Source: Megascapheus bottae (taxonomy: Eukaryota; Chordata; Mammalia; Rodentia; Geomyidae). Taken from it: a stretch of 64,000 bases of DNA. This document shows, piece after piece, positions 1 through 11,447 of the stretch. The notes under the pieces were generated by a model that saw only the letters and a list, made by a program, of their open reading frames with translations, ran no database searches and was not told where the DNA came from. Positions within the stretch are counted from its first letter, which is position 1. Each line of letters starts with the position of its first letter. The DNA lies in contig JANJXV010000030.1 in assembly GCA_024803745.1 (NCBI GenBank), forward strand, positions 4,731,001 to 4,795,000, written 5' to 3'. A program made the position numbers and the translations under genes.

Positions 1-24
1 TTTCTTTTCTTTTTTTTTTTTTTT
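1..24. repeat. T-rich run at window edge
   Basis: The window opens with a nearly pure T run. It may be the reversed poly(A) tail of a minus-strand retroelement or a simple T tract. No recognisable element body follows, so its origin cannot be settled. Confidence 0.5.
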
Positions 25-751
25 GGCTAGAAAGATAAGGCTGCAGAAAGCAGCCACGCCAGCCTGCAACTTAAGAAGACATGCAACCCAGCAGTGCCAG
101 GTGCTAGGCTTCTTAGCAATGCTCTTATATTATTTATATGAAGATGAAAGATGCAAGAAAAAAAAAAAAGAATGGCCCTTATCTGGGAGGAAATAGGGCA
201 CATGGTCCCTGAGAACAAACCAGTCATCTGCCACCAGCAGCAGTGTGAAAGCTGAGCCGACATCAGCTTTCATGCCAGGAATGAAACTGTCTGGCGCTGG
301 ATATATTTTGGAGACTTAGAAAATAATCATTTGTGTGATTTGCTTTGGTCTTATTTTAAAAAATATACTGTAACTCGGAGTCCTTTCTTTTCAAAAAAAA
401 ATGGGCTGTTTTAACCTTCTTTAACGTTCTAAGGGTTGTGGACTGCCTACAATCGCTGTCATCCATTAAAACCTTCCCTGTGTCCTTCCATGAGTCTCCA
501 GTCCTAAGTGGAGCGTGGATACGATGTCTCCTGCAGAGGGCCAGCGCCCACGTGACTGCATTCTGAACTCAAAGGACACACAGTACTTTCTTCTTCTTTT
601 TAATATTTTTGTCCTTCTGTAGGCCAGAAGGATTCCCCTTCCTCACAGATTCATCTGAATAATCTCCGTAATAACTCGACTCAGATGACCTGAGTAACTT
701 GCTTCCACTGACTTCCCTTCAGATTGATCCAGTCTTTTGATAGATTTTATC
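25..751. other. unique AT-rich sequence, no gene seen
   Basis: Short A and T runs and one 78-codon minus-strand frame with no domain or codon pattern. I see no repeat I can name and no exon. Confidence 0.5.
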
Positions 752-950
752 TTTTTTTTTTGGCCAGTCCTGGGCTTGATCTCAAGGCCTGAGCACTGTC
801 CTTGGGGTTTCTCTCTCAAGGCTAGTGCTTTACCACTTGAGACACAGAACCACTTGCGGCTTTTCTATGTATGTGGTACCAAGGGAATCGAACTTGGGTC
901 TTGGTGCATGCTAGGGAAGCACTCTACCACTGGGCCAGCCTCCTGGCCCG
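752..950 (-). mobile_element. IDL-Geo dimeric SINE
   Basis: Read on the minus strand, the left monomer has the tRNA-Ala/ID-like A box (GGCCCAGTGGTAGAGTGCTT) and a degenerate B box near GTTCGATTCC. It is followed by the linker ACCACATACATAGAAAAG and a right monomer with GTGGTTCAAGTGGTAAAGC. The tail is the T run at 752-760. Flanks TTGATAGATTTTAT (737-750) and TTGATACATTTTTAT (951-965) are an imperfect target-site duplication, so this is a full-length copy. The dimeric ID-like plus Geo structure is known from geomyoid rodents. The family name comes from recall; the structure and the duplication are seen. Confidence 0.85.
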
Positions 951-2035
951 TTGATACATTTTTATATCATTTCACAAATCACTTTCTAAAACAACATCCT
1001 CTGGAAAATGGCACATTTGTGAGATGCTTTCCTGAGCCAAAATGACTCACACCAACCAACACCCGAAATTCATGGATCTCTGTACCCCTTCTGCATGCTT
1101 TTGCTCCCTTGTGAATCTTCACTTCACAAAATTGAAGCTAACGGCCAACTGTATACATAGCAACTCACTCATAGTCTTCCCTTAATTGGTATGCAATAAA
1201 ACTTAGTGCTTTTTGCAAAGAAGTCGCCAAATCTTGGCCTCATACTGTCGTCTAGAAACCTCGATGTCAGACTTCACACCTCCTTCCTCCTCTTTCATAC
1301 ATGTTATGAGGGTGGACATTGGACTCTGAGGTGTGAGGTAACTCAAACATCATCAATCAAGAATAAGTAGGCCTCACATGAGTGGGTAGGATATTTTTCT
1401 TTTTTGCTACAAATTGGCACCATCCCTCCTGGGTCTGCCTACAAACTTTATTATTTACCCTCCCCCCCAAAAAAATAGAAAGCATGTTTGTTATTGAGAG
1501 ATGTGTGAAATAGAAAGAGAACAAAAAAAAAGTGGTAGTGTTTAGGGTCCTAGATCCCACAAAACTACCATTATCAAATTACTATTTGATATTTGCTGTT
1601 ACTGTTGTGATTTGTGATATGGAATTGCAAACAGGAGAATAAAAATAAAGGAGAAAAATATGTCCATGTTACATGTTGCTACACCTTTGAGCTGATAAAA
1701 GCATCTTGTGCTTTCGTCTAATTGATAGTGACCAAAAAAGAAGAAAACTGAACTTAAAAATGTTAGCCTTTAGGAATAATTGGACATTCATGTCATAATC
1801 TCCTAATGGAAGGACATTTGCAATTCATAAGAAGCAAAGGAAATGTGAATTTTCTTAGATGGGAAAAGGAGGTATTTCAGCAAGACCAAATATCTTGATG
1901 TATAAATTATGTTTCTAAAGATATGGTGACTTAAGATCTTATGGGCAAATTTAGTATGTTAAAATTTCTAAATGCATGTTTCATCTAATGAAAGAAAGAA
2001 TATAGTAAACAAATTCTCTTTATTTTAAGTTATAT
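951..2035. other. unique AT-rich sequence, no gene seen
   Basis: After the SINE duplication this stretch is A/T-rich with short homopolymers, including a C7-A7 run near 1463. The 67-codon minus-strand frame at 1357-1560 has no recognisable content. Confidence 0.5.
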
Positions 2036-2118
2036 GGAGAGTGGAAAGGAGGGGAGCAGAGAGGAGGGGAATGGACCGGAGGGGAGAGGAGGGCAAATGG
2101 TGAGGGGAGGGCAGGGCT
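2036..2118. repeat. purine-rich GGGGA/GGAGA tract
   Basis: Degenerate GGAGGGGAG-type units, almost all purine on the plus strand. It looks like a decayed simple repeat with mirror-repeat character. Confidence 0.7.
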
Positions 2119-2199
2119 ATTGCTATCCTTATCAGGACAAGCTAAGCAGAAAGGAAGATCAAGCAAGAGAATAAAATTATTAAAAAAAAATCTGAAAGG

Positions 2200-2450
2200 C
2201 CACTAAGCCAGTCATCAGTAGCCAAAACTTAAAATCCTACCTAATCAGGAGCCTGAGTCCTAGAGGATTGTGGTTCAAAGCCAGTCCAGGCAGAAAAGTC
2301 TCAATGATTCTATCTCCAATTAAACAGCAAAAATAAGCTGAACCAGAGGCATGGATCAAGTGGAAGAGAATTAGCTGTGAGCAACAAAAATCAATGTATA
2401 TGTGAAGCCCTGAGTTCAATCCCAGTACTGGGAAGAAACAAAAATAAAAC
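2200..2450 (+). mobile_element. old composite SINE, 7SL-like left and ID-like right
   Basis: The left part carries diverged 7SL/B1-like blocks (AATCCTACCTAATCAGGAG, GGTTCAAAGCCAGTCCAGGC). The right part is ID/tRNA-like, with GGCATGGATCAAGTGGAAGAG as a degraded A box and AGCCCTGAGTTCAATCCCAG as B box. This is the layout of B1-dID-type SINEs. Many substitutions mark it as older than the IDL-Geo copies. Confidence 0.75.
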
Positions 2451-2723
2451 ACGGGGCTACCAGCTAAGCAACCAGGTGTTCAGCATTGGAATTTTATATG
2501 CAAACCATAATGAAGACAGAACTATCTTTACCCGTGGGTGTTCTCTTGGGTGAAGGCCACAGAGAAAAGAGGTGGTGAAAAATCCTACTAGTGAATGCTA
2601 TGTGATATTAACTGCTATTGCTATGACTGTCCATGCCTTTATTGGTCAGGGTTAACCAGTGTGTTGTAATTGTCTCACTTAAAGTGAAGTGCTGGAGAAA
2701 TAATCTGGTTAAAATTCATGTTC

Positions 2724-2926
2724 TGGGGCTGGAGATGTGGCTTAGTGGTAGAGTGTTTTCCTGGAATGTATGAAGCCCTGGGTTTATGTGGTCCTCAGTA
2801 CCACATAAACAGAAAAGCTGGAAATAGTGCTATGGCTCAAGTAGTAGAATGCTAGCTTAAGCAAAGAAAGCTCAGGGACAGTGCCCAAGCCCTAAGTCCA
2901 AGCTCCAGGACTGGCCAAAAAAAAAA
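2724..2926 (+). mobile_element. IDL-Geo dimeric SINE
   Basis: The left monomer opens with GGGCTGGAGATGTGGCTTAG and TGGTAGAGTGTTTTCC. The linker ACCACATAAACAGAAAAGC leads into the right monomer (ATGGCTCAAGTAGTAGAATG) and the 3' signature CCAGGACTGGCC followed by ten A. It is full length and moderately diverged. Confidence 0.85.
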
Positions 2927-3885
2927 GTCATCTTCTGTCTTTCATTTCTACTTGTGCAGGTTTACTTACAAAGGCTTGGTGGCCATCTTAAGTATTTCAG
3001 AAGTAGAGTAGGACTTGGTCTACCTGATAATCATTAATTTAGTGCATCTGACAACTATAGAGCTTTGTCTTCCTTAGCATGAGCCCTGTTTTACATAGAC
3101 CCCCAAATGAATGAAGGAATGACATTGAAGAAAAGACTTAAAGAATTTAAGAGAAAATAAAGATGTGCAAATAACATCAGGTGTCTGTCATAGGAAAAAC
3201 ATGTTTTAAATGGGTGTCATTGATAACCTTCTTAAAATTAATCTAATTTACTTCCCTAGGCAGGGCTCTGAATTTCTCCTTTATTGGGCTTCCTTTAGCA
3301 CACAACATGCACTTAAAAATAATAACCCAGTTTGAAAAATAAAGCAGAGGCCCCCTATTCAAACTAGTCCTTCTTACATTTCTTCACATTAATAAAAATC
3401 CTTTTGTATGAAGGCTATCTTTACTCATTCATGTCAACAACCACTTACAGTGTGTCAGAATTAGGGAGAGAAGATGGCAGCAGCTGTTTCTTAAGAAGAA
3501 AATGAAGCATACGAACAACTTCACTCACTCTGGCTAAGTGGTTAAACAACTTAACTCTTCCTTTACTTGAGCAGCAAGGGAGAAAATGGAAATGTCTCTC
3601 TCTAGTAATTGATTTTAATGAACAAAAGAAATGTACAAGGAAGTACATTTGATGTGACAAGGGGTGGAAATGCCAGCTATCATTAGACAGAATATTATCC
3701 CGTACAGTGGTCTGTACTGCCTGCAGGAAATCAGATTAACTGTTCAGGGACCAAGTTTGAGAGGATTCTTCAAGAAGTAAGAAACAGTTCTAAACATCTC
3801 TTCCTTTCTGTGCTTCTTACCTTTCACCTGGAACATAAGCACTGACTTTCTGAACCAACAGAAGTATTTCTTGGGGAAAAAAAAG
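2927..3885. other. unique AT-rich sequence, no gene seen
   Basis: No nameable repeat. One 71-codon minus-strand frame (3445-3660) has no motif. Nothing else is supported. Confidence 0.5.
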
Positions 3886-3914
3886 CAATAATAATAATAA
3901 TGATAATGATAATG
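3886..3914. repeat. ATA/ATG trinucleotide microsatellite
   Basis: A short run of AAT units passing into GATAAT units. Confidence 0.8.
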
Positions 3915-4562
3915 AGCTCAGAGTTCAGAAACACTGAACCGTCTCGTCTCCCCACTTCCTGGCCTTCACAAATGCACCTCCCATATTTCTCCTGATGAGT
4001 TTGGGTCTTAATATAACTAGTTAACAGCATTGCCAGGAAGATGGGCATGAAAACCAATCAACTGGCTGAGACCATTAGGGATAGTGACCAAGTGGGCAAC
4101 TGTAACATGGTCCTCGCAGTCGACAGCTACTTCCTCCAGGGCCCCATGTCTTTCAGCAACCCTCTGCCTCTCCTCCTCAGGCTCTGTACGCTTCCTAATG
4201 CCGTTCTCTCCTCTACACACCCTCGAGCCTTCCTCCAACGAGTACATACGCTTGGCTTTGTCCTAGGGGTGAGAGAGTCAGCAGATTCTGAGGTTTCCAG
4301 CTCTGCTTGCCTGTCTTGGTGATCTTTTGGCAGGCTGGGACCCCAGCAGCTTGGTAAATGCGCTCCCTTCTTTGCCTGCTTCAAGCATTGTAGGAACAGA
4401 AAGGACAGAGCGATTCTTTGCACGTGTGTGGTCACTTTGAATGAATTGAGGCACACTGGTCTTCCATTCAAACTCATAATGCAGAAACCAGGAAGGCCGG
4501 GGAGGAGTGGCAGCAGCAATATCTAAAACACCTTGTGGACGTAGTTGAGAGGCAAGGCAGGC
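3915..4562. other. unique, moderately GC-rich, no gene seen
   Basis: Frames are open on both strands over 4041-4519 (93 codons plus, 130 codons minus). They overlap each other and have no domain, splice or polyadenylation context I can support. I treat them as chance frames in slightly GC-richer DNA. Confidence 0.45.
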
Positions 4563-4594
4563 AGATAGATAGATGATAGATAGATAGATAGATG

Positions 4595-4646
<52 letters not shown>

Positions 4647-4654
4647 CATGGATG

Positions 4655-4710
<56 letters not shown>
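4563..4710. repeat. (GATA)n microsatellite, about 148 bp
   Basis: Long GATA array with a few interruptions (GATGATA, GATGGATA, GATACATGGATG). The interruptions divide it into blocks, the last about 64 bp long and pure. Likely polymorphic. Confidence 0.97.
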
Positions 4711-4712
<2 letters not shown>

Positions 4713-5500
4713 GTAGACATGAAATCTAGCATTATATATTTTGATTTACCACGTGCATATTCTCCTGTAAAATGAAACCCTGAATGACAGTGTTTTTCCT
4801 ATTAATAAAAGTAAGCACATATAAATTTGTAATCTAAAAAATCTTAGTTACTGAACACAATGAGTATTCTTGGTGGTCTATGGTATTTGATCTTCCTCAG
4901 TTTTGTAAGCATTTGATTTTTAAATAATGAAGTAATTGTCCTATGTAGTTGAAGTTATATTATTTGGTTCTAATCCATAAATTTGAAGTGAAAGATTTAG
5001 CAGCTAGGGTATGGGGAGCTTTCAAAATTCAATTGGTTAAATGTTCATAAATATTCTAAAACGTATGTGGGAATTTAAATTAGTAGCATACCTGATATTC
5101 ATTTCAATAGTTATCATACAACAACAACCAGAAAAAAAGAAAAGAAAATCAAAACAGAAAACCTTCACAAATACTTAGCAACTAAAGTCAATGCAATAAA
5201 GCAAAGTCACAAACACAGTGATTCTAAAACTTCTCTTGAGCGCCTCAGTCCTGTGCACAAGTGCTGCTAATTTATCTCATGCTTTTCAACTTGGCAAGTT
5301 TAAATTGAACGATGCAATTACATGTGTTAATTTGGATTGGGAAGTGCCATCCCTTGAATGCCTGAGGTGTCACATTCTCTTCAATATTACAATTTCTTTA
5401 AATATGAGAGAGGCACAGATTCCCCCTCACAACCAAACAATGGTGGTCCTGTGGGACTGGCTTGTCTTGGGCTCTTTGTTGATAGTTTCCCCCTTGGGGA
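4711..5500. other. unique AT-rich sequence, no gene seen
   Basis: A/T-rich sequence with ACAACAACAA and AAAAGAAAAG runs near 5120-5150. The 97-codon plus-strand frame (5218-5511) shows no recognised motif. Confidence 0.5.
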
Positions 5501-5626
5501 TAGGGTCTTGAAAGGTTCATCAAGCTGGCTTTGAACTCACTCCGTAGATCAAGCTGACCTGCGACTTTGAATGCTCCTGCCTTGGCCTCTCAGATTCTGG
5601 GATTACAGGTGTGTTCTTAGCTCTAA
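5501..5626 (-). mobile_element. 7SL-derived (B1/Alu-like) SINE monomer
   Basis: On the plus strand it reads as an antisense B1/Alu: AGCTGGCTTTGAACTCACTC, then GCCTTGGCCTCTCAGATTCT, then GGGATTACAGGTGTG. These correspond to the reversed 3' half and the box B and A regions of 7SL-derived SINEs. It is diverged and has no clear tail. Confidence 0.75.
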
Positions 5627-6327
5627 GCTTTCACAAAGCTAAAAATGCATGTGTTATTACTTAAAAAAAAATTTAAGCAAAGCAAGTCACCTAAAAGTAG
5701 CATCCCAATCTATTCCTGTTGAACTAGTTCTAACATGAAATGGAGGGGGGGGGCGGGCAAGTGGCTCTCACACTGACTGCTTCTCCAAGACCCTGGCCTC
5801 CCAGAAGGAACACGATGTTTAGATTCCATTCAGCTTTATTAGATGTACTGAGTTTCTCACAAACAATGATCTAAAGGCTACCGCCGGGAGAGCTTGATAA
5901 AGAGGTAGATAGACAATGGCTGGGTAGAGGAGCTTGTTTTTCTGCATGTAGGGATGTGTTTATCCCTTCTCTTTGGGACATCAACACATTCTCCTACCTG
6001 GGTGCCCAGTTGAGTCCTACAGACCAGGGGGTTAGAGAAGCCTCAATGCACAGGCACAGTTGGGTTAAATCATTAACTATTGTTGATAAAACTGACCTCC
6101 AGCCTCTCTCCTCCCCAGAAATTGAGGACTGGGCTGGAGATGACACCACTGTAATCATGGCCCTGTTCTTTCTACAGCTGGCCGCCCTGCCAAAGCTACC
6201 TAAAGGCTCCTGGGCCCTTGGCACATTGCATAAACTCATCCTTCAGACCCCAACCGTGTCCAAAAGCTCTTGCATGAGGAATGTGGACAGAAACCAAATA
6301 TAACAAAAGATGTTCCTGTCTTTCCAA
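5627..6327. other. unique sequence, no gene seen
   Basis: Contains a short G-run (5743-5752). The frames at 5956-6303 plus (115 codons) and 5994-6239 minus (81 codons) overlap on opposite strands and have no recognised content. Confidence 0.45.
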
Positions 6328-6541
6328 ATCAGTAGCTCATGCCTGTAATCTCATCGACTTAGAATGTTGAGATCCAGAGGACTGAAGTTCAAAGCCAGAC
6401 TGAGGAGAAAAGTCTGCCAGATTACATATCTAAAAGTAACCAGTAGGAAGCTGGGCTGAAAGCATGGATCAAATAGTAGAGTATCAGCTGAACAAGCTAG
6501 CCGAGCCAGCTCATAGTCCTGAATTCAAGGCTGTCCGTAGA
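6328..6541 (+). mobile_element. old composite SINE, 7SL-like left and ID-like right
   Basis: Left half: TAGCTCATGCCTGTAATCTC and AAGTTCAAAGCCAGACTGAG. Right half: AAGCATGGATCAAATAGTAG and CCTGAATTCAAGGCTG, matching degraded A and B boxes of an ID-like unit. Same architecture as 2200-2450. Confidence 0.75.
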
Positions 6542-6847
6542 TGATCTAGTCCTAGCGCACTGCAAAGGTTCCTTATCAGCTAGTGGCTTGAAGTGGAGCT
6601 AAATCTCTGAGGATTTTCATTATAATCGTAATTGTCACCATAATTCCTGTCTTCTTTTTTTCCCCCCCAAGGGAAAAAAGGAAGCACACTTGGTATGCCA
6701 GGAAAGAACTCTCAGACCATTCCTTCAACTGCAATACTCCTGTCGCCATTTTGCTTTGGATTCAGTTGGTCTGACCCAGTTCTGTAACGTTTCAATGCTA
6801 TATTGCTTTCCCTGGATTTTTAAAATCTTGTGACTTAAACACAAATG
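6542..6847. other. unique sequence, no gene seen
   Basis: Carries a T8-C7-A6 homopolymer junction near 6653-6680. Nothing else is identified. Confidence 0.45.
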
Positions 6848-6872
6848 TACACACACACACACACACACACAC
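6848..6872. repeat. (CA)n microsatellite
   Basis: About 12 AC units, uninterrupted. Confidence 0.95.
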
Positions 6873-7447
6873 GGAGTTGTCATGACTCAGTGAACCTATT
6901 TTCTAGGCAGGTTTTAAAGAATCTGGCTAAACTTCCCCCTTCCAGGTCTCTGATGAGAAAAAATATGATATATTTTAGTTCTTTTTTTTTAAATGTTTTT
7001 AGAAAAATAAATGTAAGTGACATGAGGAAATAAGTTGGGCAGTTAACCTGACACTCTCATTTGCTTGTCCTTGACAGTTCCCAGAGGAAAGGAAAGAAGA
7101 TGTGTGCATATCTCCAGTCCCAAGTGATTTTTTTACACTTGCAATTAATTAATTTCAAAAAAAGAAACCACATCTTTTCTTCATCTACAGAGAAATCCTC
7201 AGCTGCAAGACACCAGATAACCTCTCTAGTTACTGCTGCTAATGCATGCTCTAAGCATTTCGTGACTTTCAAAAGTCCCAAAATGTGGTTTTATTTTAAA
7301 TATTGTGAATGAACAGATTGTTCTTCAAAAGTTCACATTTCATTCTAAAGTCATTACATTAGTATTTTTAAACATATCTAGAAGTGTACCTGGTAGAATT
7401 TTTATCTTATTCCATCTATAATGAGTAACTCTTGCTAGGACTAAAAT
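6873..7447. other. unique AT-rich sequence, no gene seen
   Basis: Overlapping 74-codon minus and 83-codon plus frames at 7057-7312. Neither shows a domain. Confidence 0.45.
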
Positions 7448-7600
7448 AAGAGAAAAAGAAAGGGAGGGAAGGAGGAAAAGAAGGAAGAAAGACAGACAGG
7501 TAGGCAGGCAGAAAGGAAGGAAGGAAGGAGGGAAGGAAGGAAGGAAGGAAGGAAGGAAGGAAGGAAGGAAGGAAGGAAGGAAGGAAGGAAGGAAGGAAGG
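7448..7600. repeat. (GGAA)n array with degenerate purine leader
   Basis: A degenerate G/A stretch from 7448 becomes a nearly pure GGAA array from about 7514 to 7600. Each unit contains the GGAA core recognised by ETS-family factors. Whether it works as an enhancer here is unknown. Confidence 0.95.
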
Positions 7601-7633
7601 ACAGGATCAATCTTGAAGTCAAAGGTCTTTAAT

Positions 7634-7830
7634 AAAAGCTTGATTCTAGAGCCGGGAGTTTGGCCTAGTGGTTAAAGTGCTTGTCTAGCATGCATGAAGA
7701 CCTGGGTTCGATTCCTCGGTACCACATACATAGAAAAAAGCTGGAAGTGGTGCTGAGGCTCAAGTGGTAGAGTTCTAGCCTTGAGAAAGTCCAAGGACAG
7801 TGCTCAGGCCCTGAGCTCAAGCCCAGGACT

Positions 7831-7864
<34 letters not shown>

Positions 7865-7871
7865 TGATTCT
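7634..7871 (+). mobile_element. young full-length IDL-Geo SINE with perfect duplication
   Basis: The element body runs from 7651 to about 7835, then a long poly(A) tail. The left monomer has GTTTGGCCTAGTGGTTAAAG and GGGTTCGATTCCTCGG as intact Pol III A- and B-box-like sequences. The right monomer has GAGGCTCAAGTGGTAGAG and ends in CCCAGGACTGG. The 14-bp AAAAGCTTGATTCT at 7634-7647 recurs exactly at 7858-7871, next to the tail. A perfect duplication, long tail and intact boxes mark the youngest-looking insertion in the window. Confidence 0.93.
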
Positions 7872-10070
7872 GTGTTCAATTTAATCCAAACTTTTCTTTA
7901 TTGGAGTTTCCTCATGTGTATATTTAAAAAATAGCAGGTTTGAGCTTCATTGGACCTTACAGATCACAAGTCAACCTTGCTGACCAGAAAGAGGAAAAGA
8001 GAACCCAGTGGCAATTTTTTTTAAATCATAATCCTCATAAGTAGGAAGTCAAAGAAATTGGAATTTTTCTTTCCAAATCATTTATATTTGCTGTAAATCA
8101 TTTACTTCCAATGACTTGAAATTCCTGAGATAAGGGGAAAAAAATGTAAACTTTCAGGTGGCCAAAGTGGAATATTGCAAGAGAAATGTGCTGTGAAAAA
8201 TTATGCTGAGATGGCTATCCCAACCAAAATGTCCTAATGTGCTCCTTATCCTAGAGAAACCACTTAAGGGCAGACAATAGCAGAGAGATGAGGATGTTTC
8301 TCTGAAGACGCACTACCCTATTGCCCAGGCTTGCTCACACAACCAGGCTTGTGGAACATGGGTTTGCCAATACCAACTGCAAAATTGTGCCTGCACACAT
8401 GCTTGGACAATCTATGCAGAGCCAAAGAGTAGAAGGGCCAGGTAAAAGGAAAGACAACCCCCCCCCCCCCGAGGAACAAATAAAGAAATAACTTCTGACA
8501 CACTACAGAGCAGCCATAAACACATTAGGAAAAAAATAAAATAAAATGGAATCCATATTGAAACATGATTAATGTAAAGAGTTGTTCAATATACATTTAA
8601 TCAATCTTGATTCAAATTTCCAAGACAGTTATATAGCTTGAGCCCTCTTTTATTGAAAAGTAGAGCATTCTGAGAAAAACTAGTTGCATTTGCATGTAAA
8701 ATAAGGGGGTGGGACTGTCCCTGTGCCACCTACTCGCAAGCATGCCCCTGAGATGGCTTTACAAATACAAGTTGGTATGTGGTGGGCGGAAACACAGTGT
8801 TTAGGAGTTCTGTGAAGAGACAAGCTCATCCGAATTAAGCTGCTTCTATTTTGATTTATAATACAAGACTCTGACCTCATGTTCATTTAAAAAAAAAATA
8901 GGAGAGTGAAACAGCTATGAAATCTAAAATACTCTGACCTGAAGTGATTAGAGAACTTCAATCCTGTTCCTGAAGAACGCTGTTGCTTTGCCAAGGAAGG
9001 GTTCATGTATTTCCAAAGACTACGATAGCTGACAACGTACCCATTGGCCTCTGCTCTGTGAAGCCCACACGCTCAGAATGGACAGACATCAAATGTCATT
9101 ACACAGAGGGGACCCTGGGATGCAGTAAGAAATGTCTGAACCCATCCCTAATGGTCTCACCTACAGGACCTTTGTCGTCCTTGCCTTTGCCACCGACCCG
9201 TGGATCGCCTCTCTCTCCATCTCATAGCCTTACCTTGTCCTGATAGGCCCAGTCCAGCTGTTCACATGCTTACCAACACCCCATCCAGCAGCTAAGATAG
9301 GCAACTGTCCCAACACCACTGGGTCCAAACTGTGTCTAGAGCCCTGACTCATGACAGCCCTACAGTACCTGGCACCATTAAAAACACATGAGTATTTCAA
9401 CAATGTATTTTATTGTCTCTTACTTTTTAACTCTCGTTCTCTTCTGACTCCACACTTCCTCCAAAGAAACTGTTCTTGGACAACTATTCAGGACATTTTC
9501 TTTGAACCGTCTTTATCGAAGCTATGGAACATTCACCATATTACTACGAGGGAGAGAAAAATAACCCATCTAGCAGGTGCTGTTTCAGAGAGAGCTGAGG
9601 AAGGGGGACAGGGCATGCATGCAGAGGAGATTTTATATTGCTCCCCAACAAAAGCATCCAGGAGAGCTAGGGGACCCCACTTGAGAATGAGTTTTATATT
9701 CACCAATGTGAATGTCTCTCAAAGATAAATGGTTTATACATGTGTTCCCTGAGGGAGGGAGAGAATGAGAAGGGCTGCATGCTTAAATGCCCAGGGAATG
9801 GGCAAAACCAACTGAGCAAAAAATAGAAGCCACACGTAGAAGACTAAGGCAGTGTGTCCCAAAGATAGGCAAAGATAAATTTCCAGAATATTTTAGTGAT
9901 ATCTGACCTGCCCCCCCCATCATTTCTAATGTCTTCACAGTTTCCTCAAGACACTCATTGAGATGCTAGAGAATAATAAACTAGACAATAAGGATAAAGG
10001 TCTTAATTTTTCCCCCACACCAGAATAGAATAATGATTTGCTAAAGTGCATCTCCGTTTCTCCTATAAAG

Positions 10071-10072
<2 letters not shown>
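7872..10072. other. unique sequence, no gene seen
   Basis: About 2.2 kb without a clear retroelement. It holds a C12 run at 8458-8470 and a C8 run near 9911. The frames at 8983-9243 (86 codons) and 9351-9728 (125 codons), both plus, lack recognisable domains. Confidence 0.5.
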
Positions 10073-10111
<39 letters not shown>

Positions 10112-10124
10112 ACGCACGCGCACA
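10073..10124. repeat. (TG)n followed by CACGCACGCGCACA
   Basis: Nineteen TG units pass directly into a CG-containing alternating purine-pyrimidine stretch. The whole 52 bp alternates except at one or two phase changes, so it could adopt Z-DNA. Confidence 0.95.
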
Positions 10125-10645
10125 GATGTGTCTTCAGACTTTACAGCATACCTCTCTCTCCTACCTCCCTCCTGCTCTGTCCACTTCTCAAGGACCACAT
10201 GTGAATGCCCCAAGTCTATCCCACCATTCAACGAGAACCCAAGGACATCATCAGCTTTGCAATGACCCCCGAAACCCCAGCACCCCCCACTCCAGCAGCC
10301 CTTGTTCAACTACTTTCTTTTGTCTTGATACCTAAAGCAATTGTTTTCCTAAGAAAAGGCAGAAAATAAGTGAAAGTTTTAAGTGAGAGGGAGTTTTATC
10401 TGGTAGTTATGAAAGAAAAATAGTTTAGAACCCAGAAGCTGAAAATGATTTCCACCAAGGTCTGCTTTAGAAAACACCTAGACTCTTGGGCATGAGCTGA
10501 GCGCCCTCTTCTGGAAGAAGCCGGGCATCACCTGAGGTGGTATTAAAAATAATTTTGGAGCAAGAAGATTCTAAGTCAGACTCTTAACCACCAGGAACAA
10601 GAAGTGAGCTTGGGGACTGGCTTCCAGATTAGTAAATGAATATTG
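10125..10645. other. unique sequence, no gene seen
   Basis: Frames here on both strands are extensions of the microsatellite reading frames. Nothing else is recognised. Confidence 0.5.
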
Positions 10646-10652
10646 AAAAAAA

Positions 10653-10727
<75 letters not shown>

Positions 10728-10733
10728 GAAAAG
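10646..10733. repeat. (AAAG)n microsatellite
   Basis: About 20 AAAG units after an A9 lead-in, nearly pure. It could be an expanded poly(A) tail, but no element body is visible next to it. Confidence 0.95.
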
Positions 10734-10861
10734 GTATCTGCTTGGTTGTTCTTAATTGGGCGATTTTGCAAAGAAAATGGAGTACATGATCTGTTTAAGA
10801 TCACGATGGTGAAAAATAACTAAATTCTGCCTCCTCCTCTTCCATGTCAAGTCATTTTAAC

Positions 10862-11447
10862 TTATGTCAAGTTTGAAAAGAGTTATTTTTATGAACTTTT
10901 GTTGGGGTTACATTTACATTCATCAGGTAGTGGGTACATGACTTCTTGAACATTGCTACCCTTTCCCATGTTTTTCTCCCACTTTCCTTCTCCCCACCCC
11001 CTCCCATTCATCTTGTTTTTCCCTTATCTTCCCCTTTTCAAATACACAAATAAACATATATACAATATACAAGGTACCACATTCTAATACAGTAACAACA
11101 TGAGATAAACCATAAGGGGGAAAGAAGAGAAAATAGCTTCATATAGTACATTAAGAAAAACAATCACAAAGATAAACCACTTGTTTCCATATCCTAGAGT
11201 TCATTTCGCTTAGCCTCATCCTATATGGACATATGTACATAGGTTTTAGCTATTACAATCCTCTGTTAGAAGAATCTTAAACATATACTAATCATTACAA
11301 ATAAGAGAAACCATACAGTCTATGTTCCTTTGAGTCTGGCTTACTTCACTTAATATGATTTTTTCCAAGTCTTTCCATTTTTTTTACAAATAGGGCAATG
11401 TCATTCTTGCTGATGGCAGCATAGAATTCCATGGTGTAAATTATATG
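10862..11447 (-). mobile_element. L1 3' end (end of ORF2 region and 3' UTR)
   Basis: On the plus strand this is antisense L1. It starts with the 3' UTR end (GGGGTTACATTTACATTCAT, then GTACATGACTTCTTGAACAT), then the C-rich segment CTCCCACTTTCCTTCTCCCC. It ends with TTGAGTCTGGCTTACTTCAC and TGGCAGCATAGAATTCCATG, the conserved end of the ORF2 region. It is collinear with the copy at 21110-22600, and heavily 5'-truncated. Confidence 0.85.

Noticed and set aside
4041..4649. Cluster of plus and minus frames of 60-130 codons
   Set aside because: They overlap on opposite strands, part is GATA-coded (Tyr-Leu-Ser-Ile repeats), and no known domain is visible.
4563..4710. CRISPR-like array of regular repeats
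   Set aside because: It is a tetranucleotide microsatellite with no spacers, in a mammalian context.
10038..10335. Overlapping frames of 75-124 codons on both strands, cysteine/valine- or histidine/threonine-rich
   Set aside because: The long repetitive stretch is the TG/CA microsatellite in translation; the flanks have no domain.
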